Origin: Streptomyces sp. NBC_01217 | Lineage (GTDB): Bacteria > Actinomycetota > Actinomycetes > Streptomycetales > Streptomycetaceae | DNA: 64,000 bases | Reading direction: 5' to 3' | NCBI RefSeq assembly: GCF_035994185.1 | Contig: NZ_CP108538.1 | Coordinates: 2,976,001-3,040,000, forward strand | In this document: positions 10,889 to 20,283 of the stretch, in pieces | Layout: each line of letters starts with the position of its first letter | Numbering within the stretch: the stretch's first letter is position 1 | Notes under the pieces: model-generated | The model's input: only the letters and a program-made list of their open reading frames with translations | What the model was told of the DNA's origin: nothing | The model's database searches: none | Made by a program: the position numbers and the translations under genes

Positions 10889-11344
10889 ATGACGAATCCG
10901 GAGCCGGCGCGCAGCCGGGAACAGCGCAAGCAGGATGTCCTCGACCGTCTGGAGAAGGACAACGACGCCTGGGTGGCGACCGCTTCGGCGGACGGCGTGC
11001 CGACGCTGGTGCCGCTGTCGTTCGTGTGGGACGGGGGGACGCTGCTGATGGCCACCCGGCGCTCCAATCCGACCGCGCGCAATGTGACACCGACCGGACA
11101 GGCCAGGATCAGCCTGGGCCACACCCGCGATGTAGTGCTCATCGACGCGACAGCCGAGGTCGTGGAGGGCGCCGAACTCCCCGCGGAATCGGGCGACGCC
11201 TTCGCGACGAAACTCGACTGGGACCTGCGTGGCCGCACACCTTGGGTGTACCTCCGCTTCACGCCGTACGCCGTCAGGGCGTGGCGGGAGGAGAACGAAC
11301 TGACCGGGCGTGAGCTGATGGCCGACGGCAGGTGGCTGATCTGA
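10889..11344 (+). CDS. PPOX-class FMN/F420-binding protein
   Basis: About 151 residues with the split beta-barrel of the pyridoxamine-phosphate oxidase-like clan: DAWVATASADGVPTLVPLSFVWDGGTLLMAT, followed by RISLGHTRDVVLIDATAEVVE and WVYLRFTPYAVRAW. These proteins bind FMN or F420, and the substrate is usually unknown. ATG at 10889 is directly preceded by GGAGG with no spacer, so the in-frame GTG at 10880 or leaderless translation are alternatives. The right end of the insertion sequence is only about 50 bases upstream, so the native promoter has probably been displaced. Confidence 0.82.
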   Translation: MTNPEPARSREQRKQDVLDRLEKDNDAWVATASADGVPTLVPLSFVWDGGTLLMATRRSNPTARNVTPTGQARISLGHTRDVVLIDATAEVVEGAELPAESGDAFATKLDWDLRGRTPWVYLRFTPYAVRAWREENELTGRELMADGRWLI

Positions 11345-11353
11345 GACGGGCGC

Positions 11354-11390
11354 GGGCGGCCGGACTGAAGTCATGAGCGTCCGACCGCCC
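11354..11390. terminator. Hairpin between convergent PPOX and comEC genes
   Basis: Arms GGGCGG-CGGAC and GTCCG-CCGCCC with a one-base bulge; the comEC stop codon lies in the loop. It could end transcription from both sides. Confidence 0.55.
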
Positions 11391-13941
11391 GCAACCCCGG
11401 CCCGGCACCCGTCACCGCGATCGCGCCGTCCAGGTCCGTGCGCAGCACCACCGCTCCCCCGGCCCTGAGCGCCTCGACGGTACGCGCCGCCGGGTGCCCG
11501 TACGGGTTGTCCCTGCCCACGCTCACCAACGCGAGTCGCGGGTGAGCGCTGCGCAGCAACGCGGGGTCCTGGTGGGCGGAACCGTGATGGGCGACCTTGA
11601 GTACATCCACTCGCGGCAGCGCCGGGTACTGCCGTAACAACCCTTGCTGGGACGGTGGTTCGAGATCTCCGAGGAGCAGTAGGGTCAGTCCGCCGGACCG
11701 GACGAACAATGTGACACTGGCGTCGTTGGGCTCCTCCGGTTGGGGTACTGCGGTCGCTCCGTCGGCGGGCCACAGGACCCGCCAGTCGAGCGGGCCGATG
11801 CGGCGGCGCTCTCCCGGGGCCGCCTTCATCACAGGAACCCGCGCGACGGCGGCCGTTCTCCGCACGAACGCGGCCTGTTCCGGCGGTTCGTCCAGGCTCG
11901 TCGTCTGGATCGCCCCCACTGCTCTGCCCCGCAGCACACCGGGCAGTCCCCGCACATGGTCCGCGTGGAAGTGTGTGAGGACCAGGAGCGGCACCTCGGT
12001 GATGCCCAGGTCGCGCAGGCACCGGTCGGCGAGCCGGGGATCGGGACCGGTGTCGACGACCACGCCGGTGCCGTCCCCCGCGGCCAGCACCAGCGCATCG
12101 CCCTGTCCGACGTCGCACATCGCGAACGCCCAGTCCGGCGGCGGCCATCCGGTCAGCACCCGGGTGAGCGGCACCGGGCGCAGCACCGCGAGGACCAGTA
12201 GCAGCGCGGCGGCCGAGCAGACCCAGGGATGGCGCACGATACGACGGGCAAAGAGCACCACCAGGGCCGTCAGCGCGGTGAGCAGCAGGGCGCCCTTCCC
12301 GCCGTCGGGCCAGTCGGTCTCCGCCCCGGGCAGGGCCGCCCCGGTGCGGGCCACCGAGGCGATCCACCCGGCCGGCCACCCCGCGATCCTGGCGAACAGC
12401 TCTGCCACCGGCATGGCGACCGGCGCCGTGGCCAGCGCGGCGAACCCGAGGACCGTGGCCGGCGCCACCGCGAACTCGGCCAGCAGATTGCACGGGACCG
12501 CCACCAGACTGACCCGGGAGGCGAGCAGCACGACGACCGGCGCACACACCGCCTGCGCCGCGGCGGCCGCGGCCAACGCCTCGGCGAGCCGGGGCGGGAC
12601 CCGCCGCCGCTGCAGCGCCTCGCTCCATTTCGGGGCGATGGTGAGCAGGGCGCCGGTGGCCAGGACGGAGAGCGCGAAGCCGTAACTTCGCGCCATCCAC
12701 GGGTCGTACAGCACCAGCAGCAGCACCGCGGCGGCCAAGGCCGGAATCAGTGATCTGCGGCGCCCCGTGCCGATGGCGAGCAGGGTGATCAGTCCGCAGG
12801 CCGCGGCCCGCAGCACGCTCGGTTCGGGGCGGCAGACGATGACGAAGGCGAGCGTGAGCCCGCCGCCGAGGAGCGCCGTCATCCGCAACGAGATCCCCAG
12901 CCGGGGTGCCAGGCCCCGGCGTTCGACCCGCAATGCCGCGCCCGGCGGTCCGATCAGCAGGACGAGCAGGATCGCCAGGTTGGCACCGGAGACCGCCATC
13001 AAGTGGGTGAGGTCGGTCGCCTGGAAGGCATCGTGCAGTTCCGGGGTGAGCCTTGAGGTGTCGCCGACCACCAGGCCCGGCAGCAGTGCCCGTGCATCGG
13101 GATCGAGCCGCTCGGTCGCCTGCCGCAGACCGCCGCGCAGATCACCCGCCGTGCGTTGGAGGAAGGAGGGCGGCCCGGTGATGCGGGGCGGGCCTTTGCC
13201 CTCGGGGCGAAGTACCGCGGCATTGCGCTCTCCTTCGCGCAGCGGTGGCGCCAGTCGGCCGCCGATGTGAAGTCGCGTGGAAGGGAGCAGCTGCTGCCAC
13301 CGGGTCATCGATCCGCCGGGCGAGATGATCAGCAGCACTGGCGTGTGCAGCCGGACGACCGCATCGTCGGGCCCGGTCAGCCGCGTGATCTCGGCGTCCA
13401 TGAGGAGCGAGGCGGGCGTGCTGTGGTCGCCACGCACCCGGGGCCGGGTCTGCCGGGCGTCCGACATCACCGTCACCTCCGCCTCGACCCTCTCGAACCG
13501 TTGGGCCAGCCCATGGACCGGCCCCTGCCGTACATCCGCACCGTGCAATCCGGCCGACGCGGCCCCTGCCGCCACACAGAGCAGCACGGCAGCAGTTGCG
13601 GTGACAGTGGCGGTGGCGGTGCCAGTGGCGGTGGCGTGCGGTCGTCGCCGGTCGCGTACGGCGCTCTCGTCATCCGCCGCCCCTCCCACGGTCCCGGCCG
13701 ACAGCCTGCGCCTCGCACGGGCTGCCGATGCTCCCGACATCGCCAGGAGCACCATGGCCGCGCCGACGCAGAGCATCACGCCCGCCGCCGTCCATCGCCC
13801 CGGCGCGCTCAGCGCGAGCGCCGCTCCGGCCCAGGCCGCCATGGCCGGTGGGACCAGCCGGAGGTCGACCGGGCCCTCCTGCCGCGGATCCGAGGCACCC
13901 AGCCGCCTGCCCGACACCGCATGGACGTCCGGGATGTTCAT
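11371..13941 (-). CDS. comEC: ComEC/Rec2-type DNA uptake channel protein
   Basis: 856 residues. Hydrophobic segments fill the N-terminus and a long middle region (competence domain, including LVVGDTSRLTPELHDAFQATDLTHLMAVSGAN). The C-terminal third is a metallo-beta-lactamase domain with DVGQGDALVL and THFHADHVRG, the HxHxDH metal site. ComEC forms the inner-membrane channel for single-stranded DNA in transformable bacteria; its role in Streptomyces is unproven. Its start overlaps the comEA stop by four bases (ATGA), so the pair is translationally coupled. Confidence 0.93.
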   Translation of the reverse strand: MNIPDVHAVSGRRLGASDPRQEGPVDLRLVPPAMAAWAGAALALSAPGRWTAAGVMLCVGAAMVLLAMSGASAARARRRLSAGTVGGAADDESAVRDRRRPHATATGTATATVTATAAVLLCVAAGAASAGLHGADVRQGPVHGLAQRFERVEAEVTVMSDARQTRPRVRGDHSTPASLLMDAEITRLTGPDDAVVRLHTPVLLIISPGGSMTRWQQLLPSTRLHIGGRLAPPLREGERNAAVLRPEGKGPPRITGPPSFLQRTAGDLRGGLRQATERLDPDARALLPGLVVGDTSRLTPELHDAFQATDLTHLMAVSGANLAILLVLLIGPPGAALRVERRGLAPRLGISLRMTALLGGGLTLAFVIVCRPEPSVLRAAACGLITLLAIGTGRRRSLIPALAAAVLLLVLYDPWMARSYGFALSVLATGALLTIAPKWSEALQRRRVPPRLAEALAAAAAAQAVCAPVVVLLASRVSLVAVPCNLLAEFAVAPATVLGFAALATAPVAMPVAELFARIAGWPAGWIASVARTGAALPGAETDWPDGGKGALLLTALTALVVLFARRIVRHPWVCSAAALLLVLAVLRPVPLTRVLTGWPPPDWAFAMCDVGQGDALVLAAGDGTGVVVDTGPDPRLADRCLRDLGITEVPLLVLTHFHADHVRGLPGVLRGRAVGAIQTTSLDEPPEQAAFVRRTAAVARVPVMKAAPGERRRIGPLDWRVLWPADGATAVPQPEEPNDASVTLFVRSGGLTLLLLGDLEPPSQQGLLRQYPALPRVDVLKVAHHGSAHQDPALLRSAHPRLALVSVGRDNPYGHPAARTVEALRAGGAVVLRTDLDGAIAVTGAGPGLRAVGRS

Positions 13942-15011
13942 GGCCCCACCAGCGGCTGGAGATCGGCGAACCGGCGGTCACCGATCCCGTTTACCTCACG
14001 GAGTTCGTCGACGGAACGGAAACCACCGTGCTGTGTGCGGTAGTCGACGATGTGCTGGGCGAGAACCGGGCCGACACCGGGCAAGGTGTCGAGTTGTTCG
14101 ACGGTCGCGCGGTTGAGACTGACCGGTCCGGTCACGCCGCTGCCGCCCGTAGCGGCCCCTCCCGTACCGCTGACGGCAGGAGGGCCCGGCGGGGCGCCCA
14201 CCACGATCTGCTCCCCGTCCACGAGCACCCGCGCCCGGTTGAGCCCGGTGAGGTCGACACCGGGACGGGCCCCGCCGGCCACGCGCAACGCATCGGCGAC
14301 CCGCGCGCCGGAGGGCAGTTGATGGATTCCCGGCCTCCGCACCTTCCCGCTCACATCGACGACGACGTGCCCGCCCGGCTCCGTCGCGGATGGCGGCCCC
14401 GGTGGCAGTCCCGGGGACGGCTCGGGCACTGCGACGTCGTGCGGTGCCGGGGTCGATGTCCCGTCGTGCGCGGCCTCGTTGACCGAATCAGGAGCGCGTA
14501 CGGAGTAGGGGCGCGCGGACCAGAAATGCATCGCGGCGAAGGCGGCAGCCGCGAACAGGACAACGGCCAGCGCGGCAAGGGTCTTTGGCTCCAAACCGCA
14601 TCTGAGCTGCAGCCACACCGGAATCCGCTCCCGCAGAGCGGGAACCAGCCTCTCCCACCGCCTCGGCATCTCAGAAACCGGAGCCGGAGCCGTAGTAGAG
14701 GCCGAGGTCGGCGTAGCGGCCGGGGCTGGGGTCGGAGACAGAGGCAAAGGCGGAGGCAGAGACAACGTCGGGGTCGGCGCAGGAGCCGGAGCCGTTGCTG
14801 AGGCCGAGGCCGGCCCCGGTCCGGGCCGCGCGGCCGGTCCGCCGTACGCGGCGTCCATGAGGGCGTCCGCGCGACGGCGCGAGGCTGCCGCCACGACGTC
14901 CGCACGCCCACGCGACGACCGCCGCCGCCCGGGTCCCAGGCCGGGACCGCTACGGGCGCGGCCGGGACCGCTTCCGCTTCCGCTGGTTGCACGATGTGAT
15001 CGGGATGCCAT
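13938..15011 (-). CDS. comEA: ComEA-type helix-hairpin-helix DNA-binding protein
   Basis: 357 residues. The first 120 residues are low-complexity (Arg/Gly, then Ala/Pro/Thr). One membrane segment (LAALAVVLFAAAAFAAMHFW, about residues 145-165) is followed by a Pro-rich spacer, an SLBB domain (VVVDVSGKVRRPGIHQLP, PGVDLTGLNRARVLVDGEQIVV) and a C-terminal HhH pair (SLNRATVEQLDTLPGVGPVLAQHIVDYR). ComEA is the extracytoplasmic DNA receptor feeding ComEC. The long disordered N-terminus is much larger than in Bacillus ComEA. Upstream stretches of GC-repeats encode the Pro/Ala tract. Confidence 0.92.
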   Translation of the reverse strand: MASRSHRATSGSGSGPGRARSGPGLGPGRRRSSRGRADVVAAASRRRADALMDAAYGGPAARPGPGPASASATAPAPAPTPTLSLPPPLPLSPTPAPAATPTSASTTAPAPVSEMPRRWERLVPALRERIPVWLQLRCGLEPKTLAALAVVLFAAAAFAAMHFWSARPYSVRAPDSVNEAAHDGTSTPAPHDVAVPEPSPGLPPGPPSATEPGGHVVVDVSGKVRRPGIHQLPSGARVADALRVAGGARPGVDLTGLNRARVLVDGEQIVVGAPPGPPAVSGTGGAATGGSGVTGPVSLNRATVEQLDTLPGVGPVLAQHIVDYRTQHGGFRSVDELREVNGIGDRRFADLQPLVGP

Positions 15012-15149
15012 GCCTCACGACGGTAGGCACATCTGCCCGAATCCGCTGAGCAGGCACAATTCCGGTGGACAACCGACCAGTTGTGGATAACTCGGCCACC
15101 TCGAAGGGTGAAACCCGAGAAGCCGAGAAGCAAGGTCGGCGAACCGGAT

Positions 15150-15995
15150 TCAGCGCGGCGAGACCACTGCCCCGAGCAGACCGGGCCCGGTGTGCGCGCC
15201 GATCACCGCGCCCACCTCGCTGACATGCAGATCGACCAGACCCGGTACCCGCTCGCGCAGCCGCTCGGCGAGCCGCTCGGCCCGCTCGGGTGCCGCCAGG
15301 TGATGCACGGCGATGTCCACCCGGCCGCTGCCCGCCCGTTCCGCGACGATCTCCTCCAGGCGCGCGATCGCCTTCGAGGCCGTCCGTACCTTCTCCAGCA
15401 GTTCGATGCGGCCGCCCTCCAGCTGGAGCAGCGGCTTCACGGCGAGTGCCGATCCCAGCAGCGCCTGCGCGGCACCGATACGACCGCCGCGGCGCAGGTA
15501 GTCCAGCGTGTCGACATAGAAGTAGGCGGACGTGTCCGCTGACCGCTTCTCCGCGGCTGCGACGGCCTCGTCCAGGGTTTCGCCCGCCTCCACCGACTCC
15601 GCCGCCGCCAGGGCGCAGAATCCGAGGGCCATGGCGACCATCCCGGTGTCCACCACCCGTACCGGAACCGGTGCGTCCCTCGCCGCGAGCACAGCGGCGT
15701 CGTACGTACCCGAGATCTCGGCCGAGAGGTGCAGCGAGACGATGCCCGTGGCTCCGGCCTCGGCAGCCGCCCGGTACGCGGCGGCGAAGACCTCGGGGCT
15801 GGGCCGGGAGGTCGTCACGGGGCGTCGCTTCTGGAGCGCCACCGCGAGGGAGCGGGCCGAGATCTCGGTGCCGTCCTCCAGGGCCTGATCACCGAGGACG
15901 ACGGTCAGCGGCACCGCGGTGATGCCATGCCGCTCCATCGCTTCGGGCGGCAGGTAGGCCGTGGAATCGGTGACGATCGCGACATGGCGGGACAT
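15150..15995 (-). CDS. DegV family fatty-acid-binding protein
   Basis: 281 residues, the usual DegV length. It starts MSRHVAIVTDSTAYLPPEAM, the DegV N-terminal signature, and has TSRPSPEVF and the VDTLDYLRRGGRIG motif. DegV/FakB-type proteins bind a fatty acid and present it to the FakA kinase. No fakA is adjacent. ATG at 15993-15995 with GGGAGG-like purines upstream. Confidence 0.92.
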   Translation of the reverse strand: MSRHVAIVTDSTAYLPPEAMERHGITAVPLTVVLGDQALEDGTEISARSLAVALQKRRPVTTSRPSPEVFAAAYRAAAEAGATGIVSLHLSAEISGTYDAAVLAARDAPVPVRVVDTGMVAMALGFCALAAAESVEAGETLDEAVAAAEKRSADTSAYFYVDTLDYLRRGGRIGAAQALLGSALAVKPLLQLEGGRIELLEKVRTASKAIARLEEIVAERAGSGRVDIAVHHLAAPERAERLAERLRERVPGLVDLHVSEVGAVIGAHTGPGLLGAVVSPR

Positions 15996-16104
15996 GAGCG
16001 GGAGGTTACCTGGCGAGTCCGCAGCTCGGCAGTCCGACCCCGACCGAATGATCGCTCCCGATCGCTTCGGACCGCATCCCGTCGCTGCTGGTCATCGAAA
16101 CGTC

Positions 16105-16836
16105 TCAGTTCGTCGTTTCGGGCCGAGCGGCCTTCTGCCACGGGTATTCGGTCTGCCGTCGCGGGTCGGGCGCCGTGATCGCCTGCGCCACATCGTCGAC
16201 CGGCCCACGCCCCGGCCCATGCCCCTGCCCCGGGTCGTGCCCGTCGCCCCGCGGCTGCGGTTTCCCCTGCCCGCCGACCGGCTCGTCCGGCTCCACCGTC
16301 CAGTGCCGCAGCGCCCCGGCCTCCACGTCGATCTGCGCGTTCAGCGCGTCCAGATCGTCCTCGATGAACTGCCGCGCCCGGTCACGCGCGGCCCAGCGCA
16401 GCGAATCCGCGGAGTGTGTGATCCGCTCCGTGCGCTGCTTCAGGCCCGGCAGCAGCGAGGCGACCGTCGCACGGTCGGGCTCGCGCTCCAGTCTCTTGAG
16501 TTCGTCGTCCAGCTCGCGCCCGTGCGCGCTGAGCCGCTGGAAGAGGCCGAGCGACTCCGAGAGCGAGGCATCCTCGACGGCTCCCGTCTCCAGCGCCTCC
16601 TGCGTGGCCCGCATGGAGGTGCGCAGCGCGAGCCGCAGCTGTGCCAGCTCTCCGCCCACGCCGACCTGGCCGTAACTCTTCGCCCGCAGCGCGGTGTCCT
16701 CGACGGTGCGGCGCGCCTGGGTGATCGTACGGTCCACGCCCCTCTTCGCCGCGCCGACGGCCTTGACGGTCGCGTACACGCCCAGGGCCACGAACGCGAA
16801 AAAGAGCAACCCCAGAATCAGGATCACGGCTTCCAT
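16105..16836 (-). CDS. Single-pass membrane protein with coiled coil, unknown function
   Basis: 243 residues. One N-terminal membrane helix (AVILILGLLFFAFVALGVYA) is followed by a long charged helical region (residues about 30-185) rich in Arg, Glu and Leu, likely coiled coil, then a Gly/Pro/Asp-rich tail (GDGHDPGQGHGPGRGP). It is a conserved-looking actinomycete cell-envelope type, but no enzymatic motif is visible. ATG at 16834-16836 has AGGGGCGC upstream. Confidence 0.75.
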   Translation of the reverse strand: MEAVILILGLLFFAFVALGVYATVKAVGAAKRGVDRTITQARRTVEDTALRAKSYGQVGVGGELAQLRLALRTSMRATQEALETGAVEDASLSESLGLFQRLSAHGRELDDELKRLEREPDRATVASLLPGLKQRTERITHSADSLRWAARDRARQFIEDDLDALNAQIDVEAGALRHWTVEPDEPVGGQGKPQPRGDGHDPGQGHGPGRGPVDDVAQAITAPDPRRQTEYPWQKAARPETTN

Positions 16837-16898
16837 GAGCGCCCCTCGGATGTCGTTTCGGCTGCCGGGTGCCGGCCCCCCTCCACCGTAAACGGAAA

Positions 16899-16937
16899 GG
16901 GCAGGCCGAGGGTTCCTTCGGAACCCCCAACCTGCCC
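16899..16937 (-). terminator. leuS terminator hairpin
   Basis: Nested stem GGGCAGG...CCTGCCC enclosing GGTTCC-TTCG-GAACC, a stable UUCG-type tetraloop, about 80 bases past the leuS stop. Confidence 0.75.
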
Positions 16938-17014
16938 GTAGGGGAACGCCCCCACACCGCCGTACAGCAAGCGGCGATCGGACGACGACCGTCACACGGG
17001 GACGATCAGCACCG

Positions 17015-19888
17015 TCACGCCGGGACGATATTGACCAGCTTCGGCGCGCGCACGATCACCTTGCGGATCCCCGCACCGCCCAGCGCCGCGACGACGGCCG
17101 GGTCGGCCAGGGCCAGCGCCTCCAGGTCCTCGTCCGTGATCGACGGGGAGATCTCCAGGCGTGCCTTGACCTTGCCCTTGATCTGGACGACGCAGGTCAC
17201 GGTCTCGTCGACGACGTACGCCGGGTCGGCGACCGGGAAGTCCTGGTGGACGACCGACTCCGTGTGGCCCAGCCGGCGCCACAGCTCCTCAGCGATGTGC
17301 GGCGCCAGCGGCGCCACCAGCAGCACCAGCGACTCGGCGACGCTCCGGGACAGCGGGCCGCCGGCCTTGGTCAGGTGGTTGTTCAGCTCGGTGACCTTGG
17401 CGATGGCGGTGTTGAAGCGCATCCCGGCCATGTCCTGGCCGACCCCGTCGATCGCCTTGTGCAGCGCCCGCAGCGTCTCGTCGCCCGGCTCCGTGTCGAC
17501 GACGGTGACCTCACCGGTCTCCTCGTCCACGACGTTGCGCCACAGCCGCTGCAGCAGCCGGTACTGGCCGACGACGGCACGGGTGTCCCACGGACGCGAC
17601 ACGTCCAGGGGGCCCATCGCCATCTCGTACAGGCGCAGCGTGTCCGCACCGTACTCGGCGCAGATCTCGTCCGGCGTGACGGCGTTCTTCAGGGACTTGC
17701 CCATCTTGCCCAGGACGCGGCTGACCTTCTCGCCCTGGTAGTAGAACTTCCCGTCCTGCTCCTCGACCTCGGCCGCCGGGACCGCGATGCCGCGGCTGTC
17801 CCGGTAGACGAACGCCTGGATCATGCCCTGGTTGTACAGCTTGTGGAACGGCTCGGCGGACGAGATGTGTCCCAGGTCGTGCAGCACCTTGGACCAGAAG
17901 CGGGCGTACAGCAGGTGCAGTACGGCGTGCTCGGCACCGCCGACGTACAGGTCGACGCCGCCGGTCGGCTGCCCCTCGCGCGGGCCCATCCAGTACTGCT
18001 CGATCGCCGGGTCGACCAGCTGCCGGTCGTTGTTCGGGTCCAGGTAGCGCAGCTCGTACCAGCAGGAGCCCGCCCAGTTGGGCATGGTGTTGGTCTCGCG
18101 GCGGTACTTCCTTGGGCCGTTGCCGTCGCCCAGGTCCAGGGTGACGTTGACCCAGTCGGCGTTGCGGGACAGCGGGGTCTCGGGCTGGGTGTCGGCGTCC
18201 TCGGGGTCGAAGGTGCGCGGCGAGTAGTCGTCGACCTCCGGCAGCTCCAGGGGCAGCATCGACTCGGGCAGCGGGTGGGCGATGCCGTCCTCGTCGTACA
18301 CGATCGGGAAGGGCTCGCCCCAGTAGCGCTGGCGGCTGAACAGCCAGTCGCGCAGCCGGAAGTTGACGGTGCCCTCACCGACGCCGTGCTCCTTCAGCCA
18401 CTCGGTGATCTTCGCCTTGGCATCGACGACGCCCAGGCCGTCCAGCGAGATCTCGTCATTGGCGGAGTTGACCAGCTTCGCTTCGTACGAGCCGAAGGCG
18501 TCGTCCCACGTCGAGGGGTCCGTACCGCGGTCGTCCGACGGCTCGACGACGCAGCGCATCGGCAGCTCGAAGGCGCGCGCGAAGGCGAAGTCGCGCGCGT
18601 CGTGCGCCGGTACGGCCATGATCGCGCCGGTGCCGTACCCCATCAGGACGTAGTCGGCGATGAAGACGGGCACCTTCTCGCCGCTGACCGGGTTGGTCGC
18701 GTACGCGCCGGTGAAGACACCGGTCTTGTCCTTGGCCTCGGCCTGCCGCTCCACGTCGGACTTGGCGGCGGCCAGCTTGCGGTACGCGGTGACGGCCTCG
18801 GCCGGGGACGCGTACCCGCCGGTCCACACCGGGTGGGTGCCCTCGGGCCAGGCGGCCGGAGTGATCCGCTCCACCAGCTCGTGCTCGGGCGCCAGCACCA
18901 TGTAGGTGGCACCGAACAGGGTGTCCTGACGGGTGGTGAAGACGGTGATGGCGTCGGCGCCGTCGACCGGGAAGTCGACGCGGGCGCCCTCGGAGCGGCC
19001 GATCCAGTTGCGCTGCTGCAGCTTGATGGCCTCGGGCCAGTCCAGCCCGTCCAGGTCGTTCAGCAGCCGGTCGGCGTAGGCGGTGATGCGCATGTTCCAC
19101 TGGCGCAGCTTGGCCTTGAAGACGGGGAAGTTCCCGCGCTCGGAGCGGCCGTCGGCCGTCACCTCTTCGTTGGCCAGTACGGTGCCCAGGCCCGGCGACC
19201 AGTTGACCGGCGCGTCGGAGGCGTACGCCAGGCGGTAATCGCTCAGGATGTCCGCGCGCTCCTGGGCGCTCAGCGCGCTCCAGTCACGGCCGTCCGGGGT
19301 GGGGCGCGCACCGCTCTCGAACTGTGCGACCAGCTCGGCGATCGGGCGGGCCCGGTCGGCCTCGGTGTCGTACCAGGAGTTGAAGATCTGCAGGAAGATC
19401 CACTGGGTCCACTTGTAGTACTCCGACTCGATCGTGGCGAACGAGCGGCGCTTGTCGTGGCCCAGGCCCAGCCGGCGCAGCTGGGCGGTCATGTTCTCGA
19501 TGTTGGCCTCGGTGGAAACCCGCGGGTGCGTACCGGTCTGCACGGCGTACTGCTCAGCGGGCAGGCCGAAGGCGTCGAAGCCCAGGGTGTGCAGCACGTT
19601 GTGCCCGGTCATCCGCTGGTGGCGGGCGAAGACATCGGTGGCGATGTAGCCCAGCGGGTGACCGACGTGCAGGCCCGCACCCGAGGGGTACGGGAACATG
19701 TCCATGATGAACTTCTTCGGCTTGGCGGCCAGTTCCGTATCGCCCGCCAGGTCACCGCTCGGATTCGGCGCCTCGTACGTGCCGTCGGCGTCCCAGAAGT
19801 CCTGCCAGCGTGCCTCGATGTCGGCGGCCATCGCCGCCGTGTAGCGGTGCGGCGCGGCCGTCTCGGCTGCGGAATTCGTCTCGCTCAT
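17015..19888 (-). CDS. leuS: Leucyl-tRNA synthetase
   Basis: 957 residues. Class I signatures are [16 protein letters not shown] (HIGH region, about residue 65) and [10 protein letters not shown] (KMSKS form), with the CP1 editing domain between ([22 protein letters not shown], and [12 protein letters not shown]). It charges tRNA-Leu and edits mischarged products. The ATG at 19886-19888 gives [16 protein letters not shown]; an in-frame ATG nine codons upstream is less likely. A leader peptide and intrinsic terminator precede it. Confidence 0.96.
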   Translation of the reverse strand: MSETNSAAETAAPHRYTAAMAADIEARWQDFWDADGTYEAPNPSGDLAGDTELAAKPKKFIMDMFPYPSGAGLHVGHPLGYIATDVFARHQRMTGHNVLHTLGFDAFGLPAEQYAVQTGTHPRVSTEANIENMTAQLRRLGLGHDKRRSFATIESEYYKWTQWIFLQIFNSWYDTEADRARPIAELVAQFESGARPTPDGRDWSALSAQERADILSDYRLAYASDAPVNWSPGLGTVLANEEVTADGRSERGNFPVFKAKLRQWNMRITAYADRLLNDLDGLDWPEAIKLQQRNWIGRSEGARVDFPVDGADAITVFTTRQDTLFGATYMVLAPEHELVERITPAAWPEGTHPVWTGGYASPAEAVTAYRKLAAAKSDVERQAEAKDKTGVFTGAYATNPVSGEKVPVFIADYVLMGYGTGAIMAVPAHDARDFAFARAFELPMRCVVEPSDDRGTDPSTWDDAFGSYEAKLVNSANDEISLDGLGVVDAKAKITEWLKEHGVGEGTVNFRLRDWLFSRQRYWGEPFPIVYDEDGIAHPLPESMLPLELPEVDDYSPRTFDPEDADTQPETPLSRNADWVNVTLDLGDGNGPRKYRRETNTMPNWAGSCWYELRYLDPNNDRQLVDPAIEQYWMGPREGQPTGGVDLYVGGAEHAVLHLLYARFWSKVLHDLGHISSAEPFHKLYNQGMIQAFVYRDSRGIAVPAAEVEEQDGKFYYQGEKVSRVLGKMGKSLKNAVTPDEICAEYGADTLRLYEMAMGPLDVSRPWDTRAVVGQYRLLQRLWRNVVDEETGEVTVVDTEPGDETLRALHKAIDGVGQDMAGMRFNTAIAKVTELNNHLTKAGGPLSRSVAESLVLLVAPLAPHIAEELWRRLGHTESVVHQDFPVADPAYVVDETVTCVVQIKGKVKARLEISPSITDEDLEALALADPAVVAALGGAGIRKVIVRAPKLVNIVPA

Positions 19889-19954
19889 GATCCTCAAAGC
19901 TCCATCGATCGTCATCTGCCGGCGCCCATGTCTACGGACACGCGTCTACGGAAA

Positions 19955-19980
19955 CGAAAAATCCCCTCGCACAGGAGGGG
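19955..19980 (-). terminator. Intrinsic terminator in the leuS leader
   Basis: On the minus strand, CCCCTCC-TGTG-CGAGGGG-type stem followed by ATTTTTCG. A true U-tract is rare in this genome. It lies 46 bases after the leader peptide stop and 66 bases before the leuS start, the position expected for an attenuator. Confidence 0.75.
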
Positions 19981-20025
19981 ACGCCGCGCCGATTCCGACC
20001 AGGCATTCTCACCGGTCGGGACTGT

Positions 20026-20064
20026 TCAGCGCGGCTCGCTAAGCAGAAGGCGTACGGCACGCAT
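20026..20064 (-). CDS. leuS leader peptide MRAVRLLLSEPR
   Basis: A 12-residue open frame with three consecutive leucines encoded CTT CTG CTT. CTT is a rare codon in such a GC-rich genome, which would make the run sensitive to charged tRNA-Leu supply. Downstream are a possible antiterminator/pause stem (CCGACC...GGTCGG, about 19993-20020) and then the terminator. The arrangement is that of transcription attenuation: stalling at the Leu codons would favour read-through into leuS. The peptide is known by type (short actinomycete leader peptides), and the mechanism is inferred. Confidence 0.75.
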   Translation of the reverse strand: MRAVRLLLSEPR

Positions 20065-20283
20065 GGCGTCAGGGTACCGCAAGGTCCCGGAGCCGGGCCG
20101 TGCGCGGCCGGTCCGTGGACAGGGCGGCGGGAGCGGCCGTACGACGGAAACGTCCGGGAAGCGGGGGTTACTCCGCGTACCGACCTGTACCGGGGCAACC
20201 GATCAAAGCCCGTACTGGCTGGTATGGAGCGACTTAGCATGCCGCAACGGGACCGCTTTGCCGAACTATTCGGAGTTGCCCCC

